64,000 nt of DNA from Elusimicrobiota bacterium (lineage in GTDB: Bacteria; Elusimicrobiota; Elusimicrobia; Elusimicrobiales; UBA9959). The stretch is taken from positions 1 to 64,000 of the forward strand of contig JAAYVG010000038.1 of NCBI GenBank assembly GCA_012517285.1. Direction: 5' to 3'. The position numbers and the translations under genes were made by a program. The notes below the pieces were generated by a model. The model saw only the letters and a list, made by a program, of their open reading frames with translations. It had not been told where the DNA came from and searched no databases. Positions 1-8,440 of the stretch are shown in pieces (position 1 is the first letter of the stretch; each line of letters begins with the position of its first letter).

Positions 1-59
1 AGCTAAGTATATATTATCCTTTTTCTTTATCCTTCTTATAAATGCCATAATGTATATTA

Positions 60-118
60 TATACACTACTATAAAAAAAGTCAAGCATATTTTCTCAATG
101 GCTTTTTAGTAGTGTATA
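60..118. repeat. Perfect 12-bp inverted repeat in the left intergenic region
   Basis: TATACACTACTA at 60-71 is matched by its exact reverse complement TAGTAGTGTATA at 107-118. An inner A-run/T-run adds further pairing. It could be a stem-loop, an operator or a leftover mobile-element end. No long T-run follows, so a terminator on the plus strand is unlikely. Confidence 0.5.
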
Positions 119-140
119 ATTTTCAGGGTAAACTTAGGTA

Positions 141-217
141 TTTGGTTGTTTAGTCCTTTAGTTGTTTAGTTATTTAGTTGTCTGGTTATTTAGTTGTTTG
201 GTTGTTTAGTCATCAAG
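141..217 (+). repeat. 8-bp-periodic degenerate repeat (TTRTYTRG family)
   Basis: About nine consecutive octamers close to TTGTTTAG/TTATTTAG occur here, ending in TCATCAAG. The same family recurs near 43420-43500, 43607-43646 (reverse), 47060-47105 (reverse) and 61124-61220. The other copies start at gene 3' ends; the gene that would precede this copy lies outside the window. Confidence 0.8.
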
Positions 218-237
218 ATAAAAACATGGATTCAAAT

Positions 238-287
238 AAATTATTCCTGAAACTTTTCTGTATGACTACATCTTGGGTAGTTGGAGC
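238..287 (-). pseudogene. Remnant copy of the 3' end of the mrr-like gene
   Basis: On the minus strand this stretch still encodes a tail close to SNYPRCSHTEKFQE followed by TAA. It matches the zinc-ribbon C-terminus of the intact mrr-like gene (SNYPKCRHTEKFQE, 1503-2432). Identity fades after about 45-50 bp. It is best read as a decayed or partial duplicate. Together with the intact gene it brackets the plus-strand Abi-like gene. Confidence 0.75.
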
Positions 288-458
288 TTGGCTTACAGTC
301 CATTTCAATTAGGATCTCAAATTCACTTTTACTTGCCATCTCCTAGAAATATTATATTAAATATTTAAATCAGTTCAATTTTTTATATAATAAAATAGAG
401 GAGTAAATTAATATATTATAGATATTAAATTTATTAATAATTTTTTAAAGGATATGTT

Positions 459-1493
459 ATGAGTTTTAAATTATGGAGTGATACTAATCCAAAAGCAAAG
501 AAAGAATTAAAACCTGATCTTGGTATGAGAAGCTGGGATTCTCTAAATACAGGGGATAAATATAAGATCTGGAAACATTTAGAATCTTATTTATTTGATG
601 AAGAACCACATAGATTTCATGGACAAACTTCGGAGCCATATTCCTTAAAGACAAATGGAATTTTTTATTCTATAAAATCTCTTAATGAAAGATATAAAGT
701 AAGAAGTTATGCAAAAAATTTTTTAGAAAAATCAGATTTAGCTTCAGCATACTATGACTTTTATAAAATTTTTATGGAAGAAAAAGGAGATGTCGTAATA
801 GAATTATTATCCCTATACTGCCAAGTCTTGATCTCTGAAATAGAAAAGGAAAAAAGCAACATAAAATCAATAGTTCAATACTACAAAGCTTCGTTATCCG
901 GAAAAAATCAAAGAACAGATAAAGAAACAAATGAAACAGAAGAAGATAAAAAGATATTAGAAAGTTTGAAATGGGAAGATTTTGATAACTTTTCAAAGAG
1001 ATTAAATGAGGTTTTTATTGACTTTGGTATAAACCTTTATTTAACACGGGATGGCTTCATACCCCGTCAAGATAAAAAAATCACTGAAGAAATTTATGAA
1101 CCGGTTATTAATTTTTTATCCAACAAAGATTTCAAAGAAGTCAACAGAATATTATCAGATGCATTCAGTGAATACAGGCGTAATACTTTTGAAGGATACA
1201 GTAATTGCATAACCCATGCAGTTTCTGCTATTCAGGCATTCCTACAAATTAAAGTTAATGGCAAAACAGGTAGTGGAAATATAAAAGATTTAATTAAAAA
1301 AGCTCAAAAAAATGAACTAATTCCTAATGATTTTTTTACTGAAAAAATATTTGATAATATGGAATCAATTTTTGCAAGAGAAAGACAGGATATGGGAATA
1401 GCTCATCCTAAAAAAGAGTATTCAAACGAAAAAAATGCCTGTCTGATATTAAACCTAACTATGGTATTTATTCAACACTGTATCCAGAAATAA
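459..1493 (+). CDS. Abi-like protein with C-terminal HEPN-type domain
   Basis: This 344-aa protein has no confident full-length assignment. Its last 100 residues resemble the C-terminal domain of abortive-infection (AbiJ/Abi_C, HEPN-like) proteins: a helical segment around GYSNCITHAV, then R309-x6-H316 (RQDMGIAH), which fits the HEPN R-x4-6-H pattern, then a hydrophobic helix. Such domains are usually RNases in defence or toxin systems. The central region is lysine- and glutamate-rich and helical. The ATG at 459 follows AAAGGATATGTT. The gene stands alone on the plus strand, convergent with the nuclease genes of the island. Function as phage-triggered RNase is inference. Confidence 0.6.
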   Translation: MSFKLWSDTNPKAKKELKPDLGMRSWDSLNTGDKYKIWKHLESYLFDEEPHRFHGQTSEPYSLKTNGIFYSIKSLNERYKVRSYAKNFLEKSDLASAYYDFYKIFMEEKGDVVIELLSLYCQVLISEIEKEKSNIKSIVQYYKASLSGKNQRTDKETNETEEDKKILESLKWEDFDNFSKRLNEVFIDFGINLYLTRDGFIPRQDKKITEEIYEPVINFLSNKDFKEVNRILSDAFSEYRRNTFEGYSNCITHAVSAIQAFLQIKVNGKTGSGNIKDLIKKAQKNELIPNDFFTEKIFDNMESIFARERQDMGIAHPKKEYSNEKNACLILNLTMVFIQHCIQK

Positions 1494-1502
1494 ATTATTA
1501 AA

Positions 1503-2432
1503 TTATTCCTGAAACTTTTCTGTATGCCTACATTTAGGGTAGTTAGAACATCCCCAAAATTTTTCTCCCTGATGTTCTCCCCTTGTTGCAACTCTCAATA
1601 CCATAGGCTTATGACAGAACGGACATAACGGCGGCACAGCTGTTTTTGAAGTGTTATTTAATTCTTTCTCCTTTAAATCAGGTGGCATAAAATCTTTCTC
1701 ACTATATTTAGTTCCACTTGAACTATCTTTATCATCATTTAGAATTAAAACTGATTTTTTTTGATAGCTTTTATTATAAGTTTTATTGTTAAAATCAGCT
1801 TTCCCATCTTTTTCATTATGCTTTTCTTTTACTTTACTAATAATTTCAATAAGCTTTTTACCATTTATAAGTTCTACTGGTTTATCCGCTACAAAATCAA
1901 TTGCTGGCTGAGTAAAATCACCTGAACAAATCACAACAGCTTTGCTTGCATTCTCACTAACCATAACCCCATATATCTCCCTTATAACTTTCACATCAAC
2001 CTTATACGCCTTCCAGTGCTTACACTGTATTACAAGTTTTTCTCCATTCTTTTTAGCCACAATATCTATTCCACCATCACTGACATTTTCCCCACCAGAA
2101 TGATAAACCGAATATCCCTGATTTTTATAAAAGCTTTCTATGAGAGACTCAAACTCCTGCCATGATAATTTTTTTATATCATCAAGAGAGATAGTATTTT
2201 TAAATTTCTGATTCTTTAACAGTGAAACAAAAAAAGATATCACTGCAATAAAAAACACAATGACACTTAAAAACTTCAAAGCAGGAGCAATTATAGGCCC
2301 AATATTGAAAAACCCGGCTTTTATATTGCTATTTCTCAACACAAGATAAATAATATAAAGAACAATTGAAACAGCCAGATTTACCTTCCAGCTTGATTCA
2401 ATTAAAACCTCAAGATTAGTTTTTTTAGCCAT
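1503..2432 (-). CDS. Membrane-anchored Mrr-like restriction endonuclease with topoisomerase-type zinc ribbon
   Basis: The 309-aa protein has two N-terminal hydrophobic segments (about residues 14-32 and 45-68). A Mrr_cat PD-(D/E)XK domain follows (about 85-195) with DGGIDIV and VIQCKHW, the acidic and Q-x-K active-site motifs. A low-complexity linker leads to a C-terminal four-cysteine zinc ribbon of the topoisomerase type (CPFC...C..YPKC, about 270-305). The family cleaves modified or foreign DNA. It is last in the minus-strand nuclease run; TCCTCC on the plus strand just upstream of the start gives a Shine-Dalgarno. Fragments of its 3' and 5' ends are duplicated at 238-287 and 4552-4622. 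Substrate is unknown. Confidence 0.8.
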   Translation of the reverse strand: MAKKTNLEVLIESSWKVNLAVSIVLYIIYLVLRNSNIKAGFFNIGPIIAPALKFLSVIVFFIAVISFFVSLLKNQKFKNTISLDDIKKLSWQEFESLIESFYKNQGYSVYHSGGENVSDGGIDIVAKKNGEKLVIQCKHWKAYKVDVKVIREIYGVMVSENASKAVVICSGDFTQPAIDFVADKPVELINGKKLIEIISKVKEKHNEKDGKADFNNKTYNKSYQKKSVLILNDDKDSSSGTKYSEKDFMPPDLKEKELNNTSKTAVPPLCPFCHKPMVLRVATRGEHQGEKFWGCSNYPKCRHTEKFQE

Positions 2433-2466
2433 TTATCCTCCAGAAATTAATCTTAATAAAGTTTTT

Positions 2467-3381
2467 TTATTTATTCATATCATAACTTTGCTTGATTAAA
2501 TCAAAAACTGGCTCAATTTCATTTTCTTTGCAAAGTTTTACTTCGTAATCACCATTTCCCCAGTGCCCAATTTTTTTGGGTTTTGTTAAATCACGAGCTA
2601 ACTTCTGTGGATCATTAAGATGTCCACTCATTACATTTAAAAAAATTTTAAGACCATATTGGTTAACCACTATATCTGTAAAATTTGTCGATGTTTTATA
2701 TGCAATATATTTTGCTTTTGCCTCTTCTATAATATTTTTATCCAACGATAATATTTTTTCCCTCAAACCTTGAAACAAATCAATTATTTGTTGATTAATT
2801 CCATTAAGATGATCATTTATAGAGTAAGTTTTTTGTAATTGTTCATCCTTTTCTTTTCCCCGCTTTGCTTTTTTAATTATTCCCGATGTTGAAATTTTAA
2901 CTTTTTGATAGTTCTCTGGCTCTAAATATAAAATATTTTCATCATATATGCGATATCTTAAAAGTTCAATATTGATTGGCAATATATCAGCGGTATCAAG
3001 ATCAAACTTATTGTAATTTTCAGCGATACATATAACACGAGGGGAATCCCAATCTATTTCAAAATCAATTTTTTTATTTTTACATAAAACTTCAAAATCA
3101 GCTTTATGATCAAGAAGCCAACGCAAATATGAAAGTCCTTGATTAATAACATTATCGTTTTGATTCTTCTTATATTCAATAATACATGGAGAACCATTCC
3201 TATCTATACCAAGAGTATCAATTCTCCCTCCAAAGCTTGTAGAATATTCATGAGCGAGAAATATAATATTCAAAATTTCATTTAAATTTAACTCAAAAAG
3301 TTTTTGGAGATTAGACTCTAAATCAAGATTACACACCATTAGTTTTTTTACTATTAAATTATTTATTTTAAATAATGCCAT
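2467..3381 (-). CDS. PD-(D/E)XK nuclease-like protein with C-terminal DUF5655 domain
   Basis: 304 aa. The N-terminal half contains GRIDTLGID followed by PCIIEYKK, the spaced D and E-x-K residues of a NucS/DUF91-like PD-(D/E)XK nuclease fold. The C-terminal part, about residues 190-300, has the DUF5655 pattern (FTDIVV, DPQKLARDL, GHWGNGDYEV, then DLIKQSY). Proteins of this build occur scattered among restriction loci, and no reaction has been firmly assigned. The gene starts 4 bp after the yhcG-like stop, so the two are probably co-transcribed. The pair is bracketed by the intact mrr-like gene and a copy of its 5' end, which suggests it arrived as a cassette. Confidence 0.7.
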   Translation of the reverse strand: MALFKINNLIVKKLMVCNLDLESNLQKLFELNLNEILNIIFLAHEYSTSFGGRIDTLGIDRNGSPCIIEYKKNQNDNVINQGLSYLRWLLDHKADFEVLCKNKKIDFEIDWDSPRVICIAENYNKFDLDTADILPINIELLRYRIYDENILYLEPENYQKVKISTSGIIKKAKRGKEKDEQLQKTYSINDHLNGINQQIIDLFQGLREKILSLDKNIIEEAKAKYIAYKTSTNFTDIVVNQYGLKIFLNVMSGHLNDPQKLARDLTKPKKIGHWGNGDYEVKLCKENEIEPVFDLIKQSYDMNK

Positions 3382-3385
3382 ATTT

Positions 3386-4411
3386 TCATTTTCCTAATTC
3401 TTTTTCAATATCTTTAATCGATGGTAATGACTTACGCAATGTTTTAGGAATCGTACGAGATAACTTATATTCTGAAACTCCCATTGGTTTTGTCATATTT
3501 CTCAAAGCATATTCCGCAATAATTCTATCTCTATTTTTACAAAGAATAATCCCTATTGAAGGATTATCATTATTATTTTTTATTTGGCTGTCAACTGCTG
3601 AAAGATAAAAGTTAAGCTGACCAGCATCTTCAGGTTTAAAATTTCCTGTTTTTAATTCAATAACGACATAGCATCTGAGCTTCAAATGATAGAAAAGGAG
3701 ATCTATATAAAAATCTTTACCCGATACTTTTATATGATACTGCTGACCTACAAATGAAAATCCCGCTCCGAGTCCTAAAAGAAATTTTGTTATATGACGA
3801 AGAAGTTCATTTTGAAGCTCTAACTCTTTTGCGTTTCTGGAAATGTTTAAAAAATCAAAGATATAGGGGTCTTTTACTGTTTGTTGAGCAAGTTCAGATT
3901 GAGGATAAGGTAGAGTTCTCTTAAATGTGGTTATTTTATGTGTTTTTCTTTGTCTTTCATAAAGCTGGCTTTCTATCTGATGAATTAAGACATCTCTTGA
4001 CCAGCCATTTTTGATAGTTTCGTTGATATACCATATTCGTTTTTGATAACTTTTGACATAATCCAGAATTCTAACATTGTGCCCCCATGGTATTTGTGCA
4101 ACAATCTGTTGCACAATTAATTTATCAGGATATGCTTCAGCAAACGCCCGCATATATTTAAGATTGCGAGGAGAAAAACCTTTCATATCTGTAAAAGTTT
4201 TTGTTAAATCACTGGCAAGGTGATCTACTACTTTTGTACCCCATCCTTGTTCTTTTTGCTGTTTTAAAATTGTAATTCCGATATCCCAATATAATAATAT
4301 CATTTCTTTATTAGCCGAAAGAATCGTTTTATGGCGTGCTTTACGAATTTTATTTTTGAGTTCTTCAAGAATAGTTATGTAGGAAGATGTGTTTATAGTT
4401 TTTATATTCAT
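3386..4411 (-). CDS. YhcG-type (DUF1016) PDDEXK nuclease family protein
   Basis: 341 aa, the usual length for the family. The N-terminal DUF1016_N domain (residues 10-170) includes LYWDIGITI, FSPRNLKYMRAF and IPWGHN. The C-terminal PDDEXK domain has DFYIDLLFYH and VVIELKTGNF, the D and E-x-K catalytic positions, then EDAGQLNFYLSA. YhcG relatives are commonly found with type I and III restriction systems and are thought to be nuclease accessory factors. The protein is encoded between res and the DUF5655 nuclease. The 227-bp gap to res contains a copied mrr 5' end, so membership of the same transcript as res is uncertain. Confidence 0.85.
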   Translation of the reverse strand: MNIKTINTSSYITILEELKNKIRKARHKTILSANKEMILLYWDIGITILKQQKEQGWGTKVVDHLASDLTKTFTDMKGFSPRNLKYMRAFAEAYPDKLIVQQIVAQIPWGHNVRILDYVKSYQKRIWYINETIKNGWSRDVLIHQIESQLYERQRKTHKITTFKRTLPYPQSELAQQTVKDPYIFDFLNISRNAKELELQNELLRHITKFLLGLGAGFSFVGQQYHIKVSGKDFYIDLLFYHLKLRCYVVIELKTGNFKPEDAGQLNFYLSAVDSQIKNNNDNPSIGIILCKNRDRIIAEYALRNMTKPMGVSEYKLSRTIPKTLRKSLPSIKDIEKELGK

Positions 4412-4551
4412 TACATTCCTAAAATCTTTTAAATATTTTCATTTTACTAAATATTCTTAAATTAGATTTATAAGTTAGAAATTTATTTTATTCTAAAATC
4501 ATTTAAGTTTTTTTATTTTTAGTCCTAAAAATCAAAAGTTGAGTTAAATAA

Positions 4552-4622
4552 AAACCAGCCATATTTACTTTCCAACTTGATTCAATTAAAACCTCAAGAT
4601 TAGTTTTTTTAGCCATTTATTC
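4552..4622 (-). pseudogene. Duplicated 5' end of the mrr-like gene
   Basis: This segment is nearly identical to 2369-2438, the start-codon region of the mrr-like gene, with 42 consecutive identical bases at 4579-4620. On the minus strand it keeps the start codon and first codons (MAKKTNLEVL...), then diverges. It lies between res and the yhcG-like gene, so the roughly 2.2-kb yhcG/DUF5655 cassette is flanked by direct repeats of the mrr 5' end. Confidence 0.85.
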
Positions 4623-4638
4623 CTTAAGAAAATTATAA

Positions 4639-7281
4639 TTATATCAACTCTGACAATTTTGTTACTGACTTAAATTTTACATCTGAAAATTCTTTAAAAT
4701 GGGCTTCACCACATTTTATTTTCATAAGTTCAGATGTCCTTAAATCAAGCTTATTAAGATTATACTTAGTTTCAGCTACAAAATATATTCTCCTATCATT
4801 CTTATAAATCAATGCCCAATCAGGATTATAATTGCCTATAGGAGTTTTAATAGTAAACCAGTCTGGTAGTTTTATAAAAAATTCAATATTATCATTGTTT
4901 TCACAATCTTTTGCAAATTTCTTTTCGACCTCAGACATAGAATCAATTACTATATTCTCGGATATAGTCTTTTCAATTCTTGTAACTTTGTATAAATTAT
5001 CGACATATGCTTCTATATCCTTATCAGAAAACAACATCATAGAATATTCCTGTCCAGCTATTTTCTCATACTTTATACCATCTATCATCAAATCATATAA
5101 AACAGACTTTATCTCTGATACTGCCAAATCAAGAAACATTTGAGGATTTTTTAAAATATCAGTTAATCTTTGGGATTGTTTTAATATTTGAAGTATTGTA
5201 GATTTTGTTAAATCAGTTCTATTCTGTATATATGTTATGATATCAGGAATATCAATTTTAGAAATGTTAGATAATCCATTGTCATAGCTCTCTCCAACGA
5301 TATCAGTTTTAATCCCATCCTCATCCATCTTTATACTTGCCCTAATAGCTTTTATCTTCGGCTTTTCAACAACAGGCATGTTTTTTATTTTTCCTGCTGC
5401 ATTTGTTATTAAAGTTTGAGTATCATACCTTACTTTATATGAAGTTTTCTGTTTTATCCTATTCCACAGATCAACAAACTTCTCATCCATCTCAAAACCT
5501 TTTTTATATTTTACTTCAACTCTGTTTTTTTTATTTTTAATTCTACCCTCAAAATTTACACCACATTCATCCTGCATTTCTGTTTGCAATTTTCTGGCAA
5601 AATCTTCATAGCTTTCGTTTGCAATAACTGTAAGACGATTTGTATTTTTATCTTTTATTCTCTCCCCATCCTGATTTACACACAATCTCAAGCCACGACC
5701 AATCTCCTGCCTTTTTTTCATCTCAGATTTTGTTTCATTCAAAGTGCAAATCTGAAAAACATTCGGGTTGTCCCATCCTTCCCTCAGAGCAGAGTGTGAA
5801 AATATAAATTTTAATGGCTCATTTATATCTAAAAGCCGCTCTTTATCCTTCATTATAAGCTGATACACATCGTCGTCATCATTTGTTTCACCAGATGAAT
5901 CCTTTAAAAAACCAGTCTTTTTGTCCTGAGCAAAATAACCGTTATGCACTTTATCAATAGTAAATTGTTTAAACCCAGAACACATAGTTTTCCCACTCAA
6001 TTTCATATATATTTCTTCAAACCATAAAGCAAACTTGCCTTTGTTTACTCTTTTTTGTTCATCATAATATCTGTAATTTTTAACCCTGTCAATAAAGAAA
6101 AGAGTGAGGACCTTGATCCCTTTTGGGAGAAGGACCTTCTCTTTTTTAAAATGCTCTTCAATAGCTTTCTCCATTTGATACTTCATTATTTCATCACTTA
6201 GTCCACCATGAGTCTGCCCCTTATATAATATTTCACCATTAGAAAACTCAACAAGCCCTGCCTCTCTGTCAATTCCATTAATAATATATCCATCTTTATA
6301 AACCTCTCTATAATTGGAAAGGGTATAAAGATCATCCCCAGCTTTTGCAGTAACTAATTTCTGCAGAACCCCCTTATCAGTGTTTACATCAATTTTAATT
6401 TTAACTAATATCTTATTTTTTTGTTTACTGATTATATCATCAATCTGAATAAAAGCCCTGTTCTTATCATTATCTGCAAAAACAGAATCAACCTCTATCT
6501 GTTTCACAAGTCCAAGATCATATGCCTGAACAGGATCCAATCTATAAATTAAATTATAAAGATTTTTATGTGTTGCAGAATATCTCAGAGTAAACACAGG
6601 ATTAAGACTTTCTATAGCTTTCTTACGAATCTCAGTCTCCATATTCTGAGGTTCATCAACAATAACTATAGGATTTGTTGACTGAATAAATTCAATTGGC
6701 TTTTTACCATTAAGTTTATCATTTGGCTTGTTTATAACATTCTCATCTTTTGCAAAAGAATCTATATTAATAAGCAATATCTCTATATTATTGCTATCAG
6801 CAAAATTTCTTATAGATGATATATTTTCCCGCAAGTAAACACTGTATTTAGCAGGTATTCTGTTATAAATATTCTGGAAATGCTCATAAGTGATATCAAG
6901 ACTTTTTAAAACGCCTTCTTTAATTGCTATGCTTGGGACAACTATGACAAACTTCTTAAATCCATAACACCTATTAAGCTCATAAATAGTTCTCAAATAA
7001 ACATAAGTTTTACCTGTTCCTGTCTCCATTTCCACGGAAAAATTCATACCATTCAATTTTTCAGAAATAGGCAAATTATTATCTTTTTGAACCTTTTTAA
7101 GGTTTTCTAAGACTTGTTCCTCTAAAATAGTTAAATTATTTCTAACCCCTGAATATTTCAATCCAAAACTATCACTAAACTCAAAATCACCCTTGTTTAA
7201 AGATTGACCCTCAAAAAGTTTTATCACAGAATTAACGGCATCTAACTGATATTGCTGATTTGCATCAAAATGAAGTTTCAT
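4639..7281 (-). CDS. Type III restriction endonuclease, Res subunit
   Basis: 880 aa, normal for type III Res. It is an SF2 helicase/translocase with Walker A GTGKT (residues 88-92), a DEAD-like motif II DEPQ (about 213) and motif VI QEIGRGLRL. The C-terminal endonuclease site is PDWALI...AETKYN (D821, E837-x-K839). It forms a complex with Mod, hydrolyses ATP, and cuts DNA carrying unmethylated sites. The start MKLHFDANQQYQLDAV is typical. Mod is not adjacent: two extra genes (ParB-HEPN and radical SAM) lie between mod and res, and only 40 bp separate the radical SAM stop from the res start, so one transcript is likely. Confidence 0.95.
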   Translation of the reverse strand: MKLHFDANQQYQLDAVNSVIKLFEGQSLNKGDFEFSDSFGLKYSGVRNNLTILEEQVLENLKKVQKDNNLPISEKLNGMNFSVEMETGTGKTYVYLRTIYELNRCYGFKKFVIVVPSIAIKEGVLKSLDITYEHFQNIYNRIPAKYSVYLRENISSIRNFADSNNIEILLINIDSFAKDENVINKPNDKLNGKKPIEFIQSTNPIVIVDEPQNMETEIRKKAIESLNPVFTLRYSATHKNLYNLIYRLDPVQAYDLGLVKQIEVDSVFADNDKNRAFIQIDDIISKQKNKILVKIKIDVNTDKGVLQKLVTAKAGDDLYTLSNYREVYKDGYIINGIDREAGLVEFSNGEILYKGQTHGGLSDEIMKYQMEKAIEEHFKKEKVLLPKGIKVLTLFFIDRVKNYRYYDEQKRVNKGKFALWFEEIYMKLSGKTMCSGFKQFTIDKVHNGYFAQDKKTGFLKDSSGETNDDDDVYQLIMKDKERLLDINEPLKFIFSHSALREGWDNPNVFQICTLNETKSEMKKRQEIGRGLRLCVNQDGERIKDKNTNRLTVIANESYEDFARKLQTEMQDECGVNFEGRIKNKKNRVEVKYKKGFEMDEKFVDLWNRIKQKTSYKVRYDTQTLITNAAGKIKNMPVVEKPKIKAIRASIKMDEDGIKTDIVGESYDNGLSNISKIDIPDIITYIQNRTDLTKSTILQILKQSQRLTDILKNPQMFLDLAVSEIKSVLYDLMIDGIKYEKIAGQEYSMMLFSDKDIEAYVDNLYKVTRIEKTISENIVIDSMSEVEKKFAKDCENNDNIEFFIKLPDWFTIKTPIGNYNPDWALIYKNDRRIYFVAETKYNLNKLDLRTSELMKIKCGEAHFKEFSDVKFKSVTKLSELI

Positions 7282-7321
7282 AATCTTCCTTTCAAAATTA
7301 TTACACTAAAAAATATAAAAA

Positions 7322-8440
7322 TTATTTTTGATACAGATTACAACTTACATATTTTTTTTCTACACCATCTATATATCTGTATTCAGGCAAATTCAACCTT
7401 ATTGCTATATTTTGCCGTCTTACAGCTTTCCTAAACGAACGTATTTGATTATCAGTCCAGTTTGAAGCAATAAAATATTCTTTCGAAGTCTGACTTTTAG
7501 CTCGTGGTTTATAATTATCTTCAGTTGCATTTAAAGGTCTATAACGACAATCAACCACCTGAACTCCCCACTTACGACATTCCTCCAATTTTTCACACAT
7601 CTCTTTATAATCTAATGAATTATGATTATACAACATAAACACATATATATCCTGATTTCTGTAACCTGCATTTTTTAAAATTTCTACCTGATTCTTAATT
7701 TTTTCTTTTAATTTTATACTTCCATCCCATGCTATTCTCGGTTTTAAAAATCTTGCTTTTTTTAATGAAATAGCCAATTCAGGGTCTTTTTCTAATATTC
7801 TTCCATCCAATCCACTCTGACTCTCGCAGAAAACTACTCTATCATTAATTTTTGAATTTTCAATTTCTTTTAGAATTAACTTTATATTAGGATTAGCCAG
7901 AAGATTATTATCATAAAAAATCAATTTATTTGATCTAATTTCTTTTAAAATTGTTTTTTTATAAGTTACTTCAGGTTCTATTTTCCATGTTCCACAAAAA
8001 TTGCAATGACGGAAGCATCCTCGTGAAGCATGAATTATCTGATAATCTACATTTACAAGAGAATAGTCAGGCTCGTATTCTTCAGCCTTACCATTTCTAT
8101 ACAACCCAGTATAAACCTTATCACATCCAGTGTATTCCTTACAATGCTCAGGCATAAGTGATGCATAAATACCGCCCACTTCTATTTTTGACTCTGGATA
8201 AAGTTTTTTATAATAATTAACACTTTCTTTAACATACTTTGACCAATATGTAAACAGAGAAGTTATCTTTATCTCATCTGGAACAAATTTTGATGGTAAA
8301 TTTCCTCTATTTAAACAAATTGTATCACCCAAACTTTTATGATAAGAAGCTATTTTCAATAGACCAATAGGTAAAAAATCTGAGTGATTTTTACTTTTTG
8401 TTGATATAGGAAAATTTGGTTCAACTAAAAGAATTTTCAT
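7322..8440 (-). CDS. Radical SAM protein with degenerate B12-binding-like N-terminus
   Basis: 372 aa. Residues 1-125 look like the Rossmann-like N-terminal domain of B12-dependent radical SAM enzymes (MKILLVEPNF), but the DxHxxG cobalamin motif is not visible. The [4Fe-4S] motif is C142-x3-C146-x2-C149 (GCFRHCNFCG), followed by TIM-barrel-like sequence with FCESQSGLDGR and IYVFMLYN. The start codon overlaps the ParB-like stop by 4 nt (ATGA), so translation is probably coupled. The substrate is unknown. Position inside a type III RM operon suggests a nucleic-acid or protein modification linked to defence, which is inference. The cysteine motif context is not that of prokaryotic viperins. Confidence 0.75.
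   Translation of the reverse strand: MKILLVEPNFPISTKSKNHSDFLPIGLLKIASYHKSLGDTICLNRGNLPSKFVPDEIKITSLFTYWSKYVKESVNYYKKLYPESKIEVGGIYASLMPEHCKEYTGCDKVYTGLYRNGKAEEYEPDYSLVNVDYQIIHASRGCFRHCNFCGTWKIEPEVTYKKTILKEIRSNKLIFYDNNLLANPNIKLILKEIENSKINDRVVFCESQSGLDGRILEKDPELAISLKKARFLKPRIAWDGSIKLKEKIKNQVEILKNAGYRNQDIYVFMLYNHNSLDYKEMCEKLEECRKWGVQVVDCRYRPLNATEDNYKPRAKSQTSKEYFIASNWTDNQIRSFRKAVRRQNIAIRLNLPEYRYIDGVEKKYVSCNLYQK

Noticed and set aside
141-217. CRISPR array
   Set aside because: The period is 8 bp, with no spacers and no cas genes; it is a degenerate tandem repeat.
7322-8440. Prokaryotic viperin
   Set aside because: The Fe-S motif context is GCFRHCNFCG and there is a B12-binding-like N-terminal domain, unlike the viperin motif and fold.
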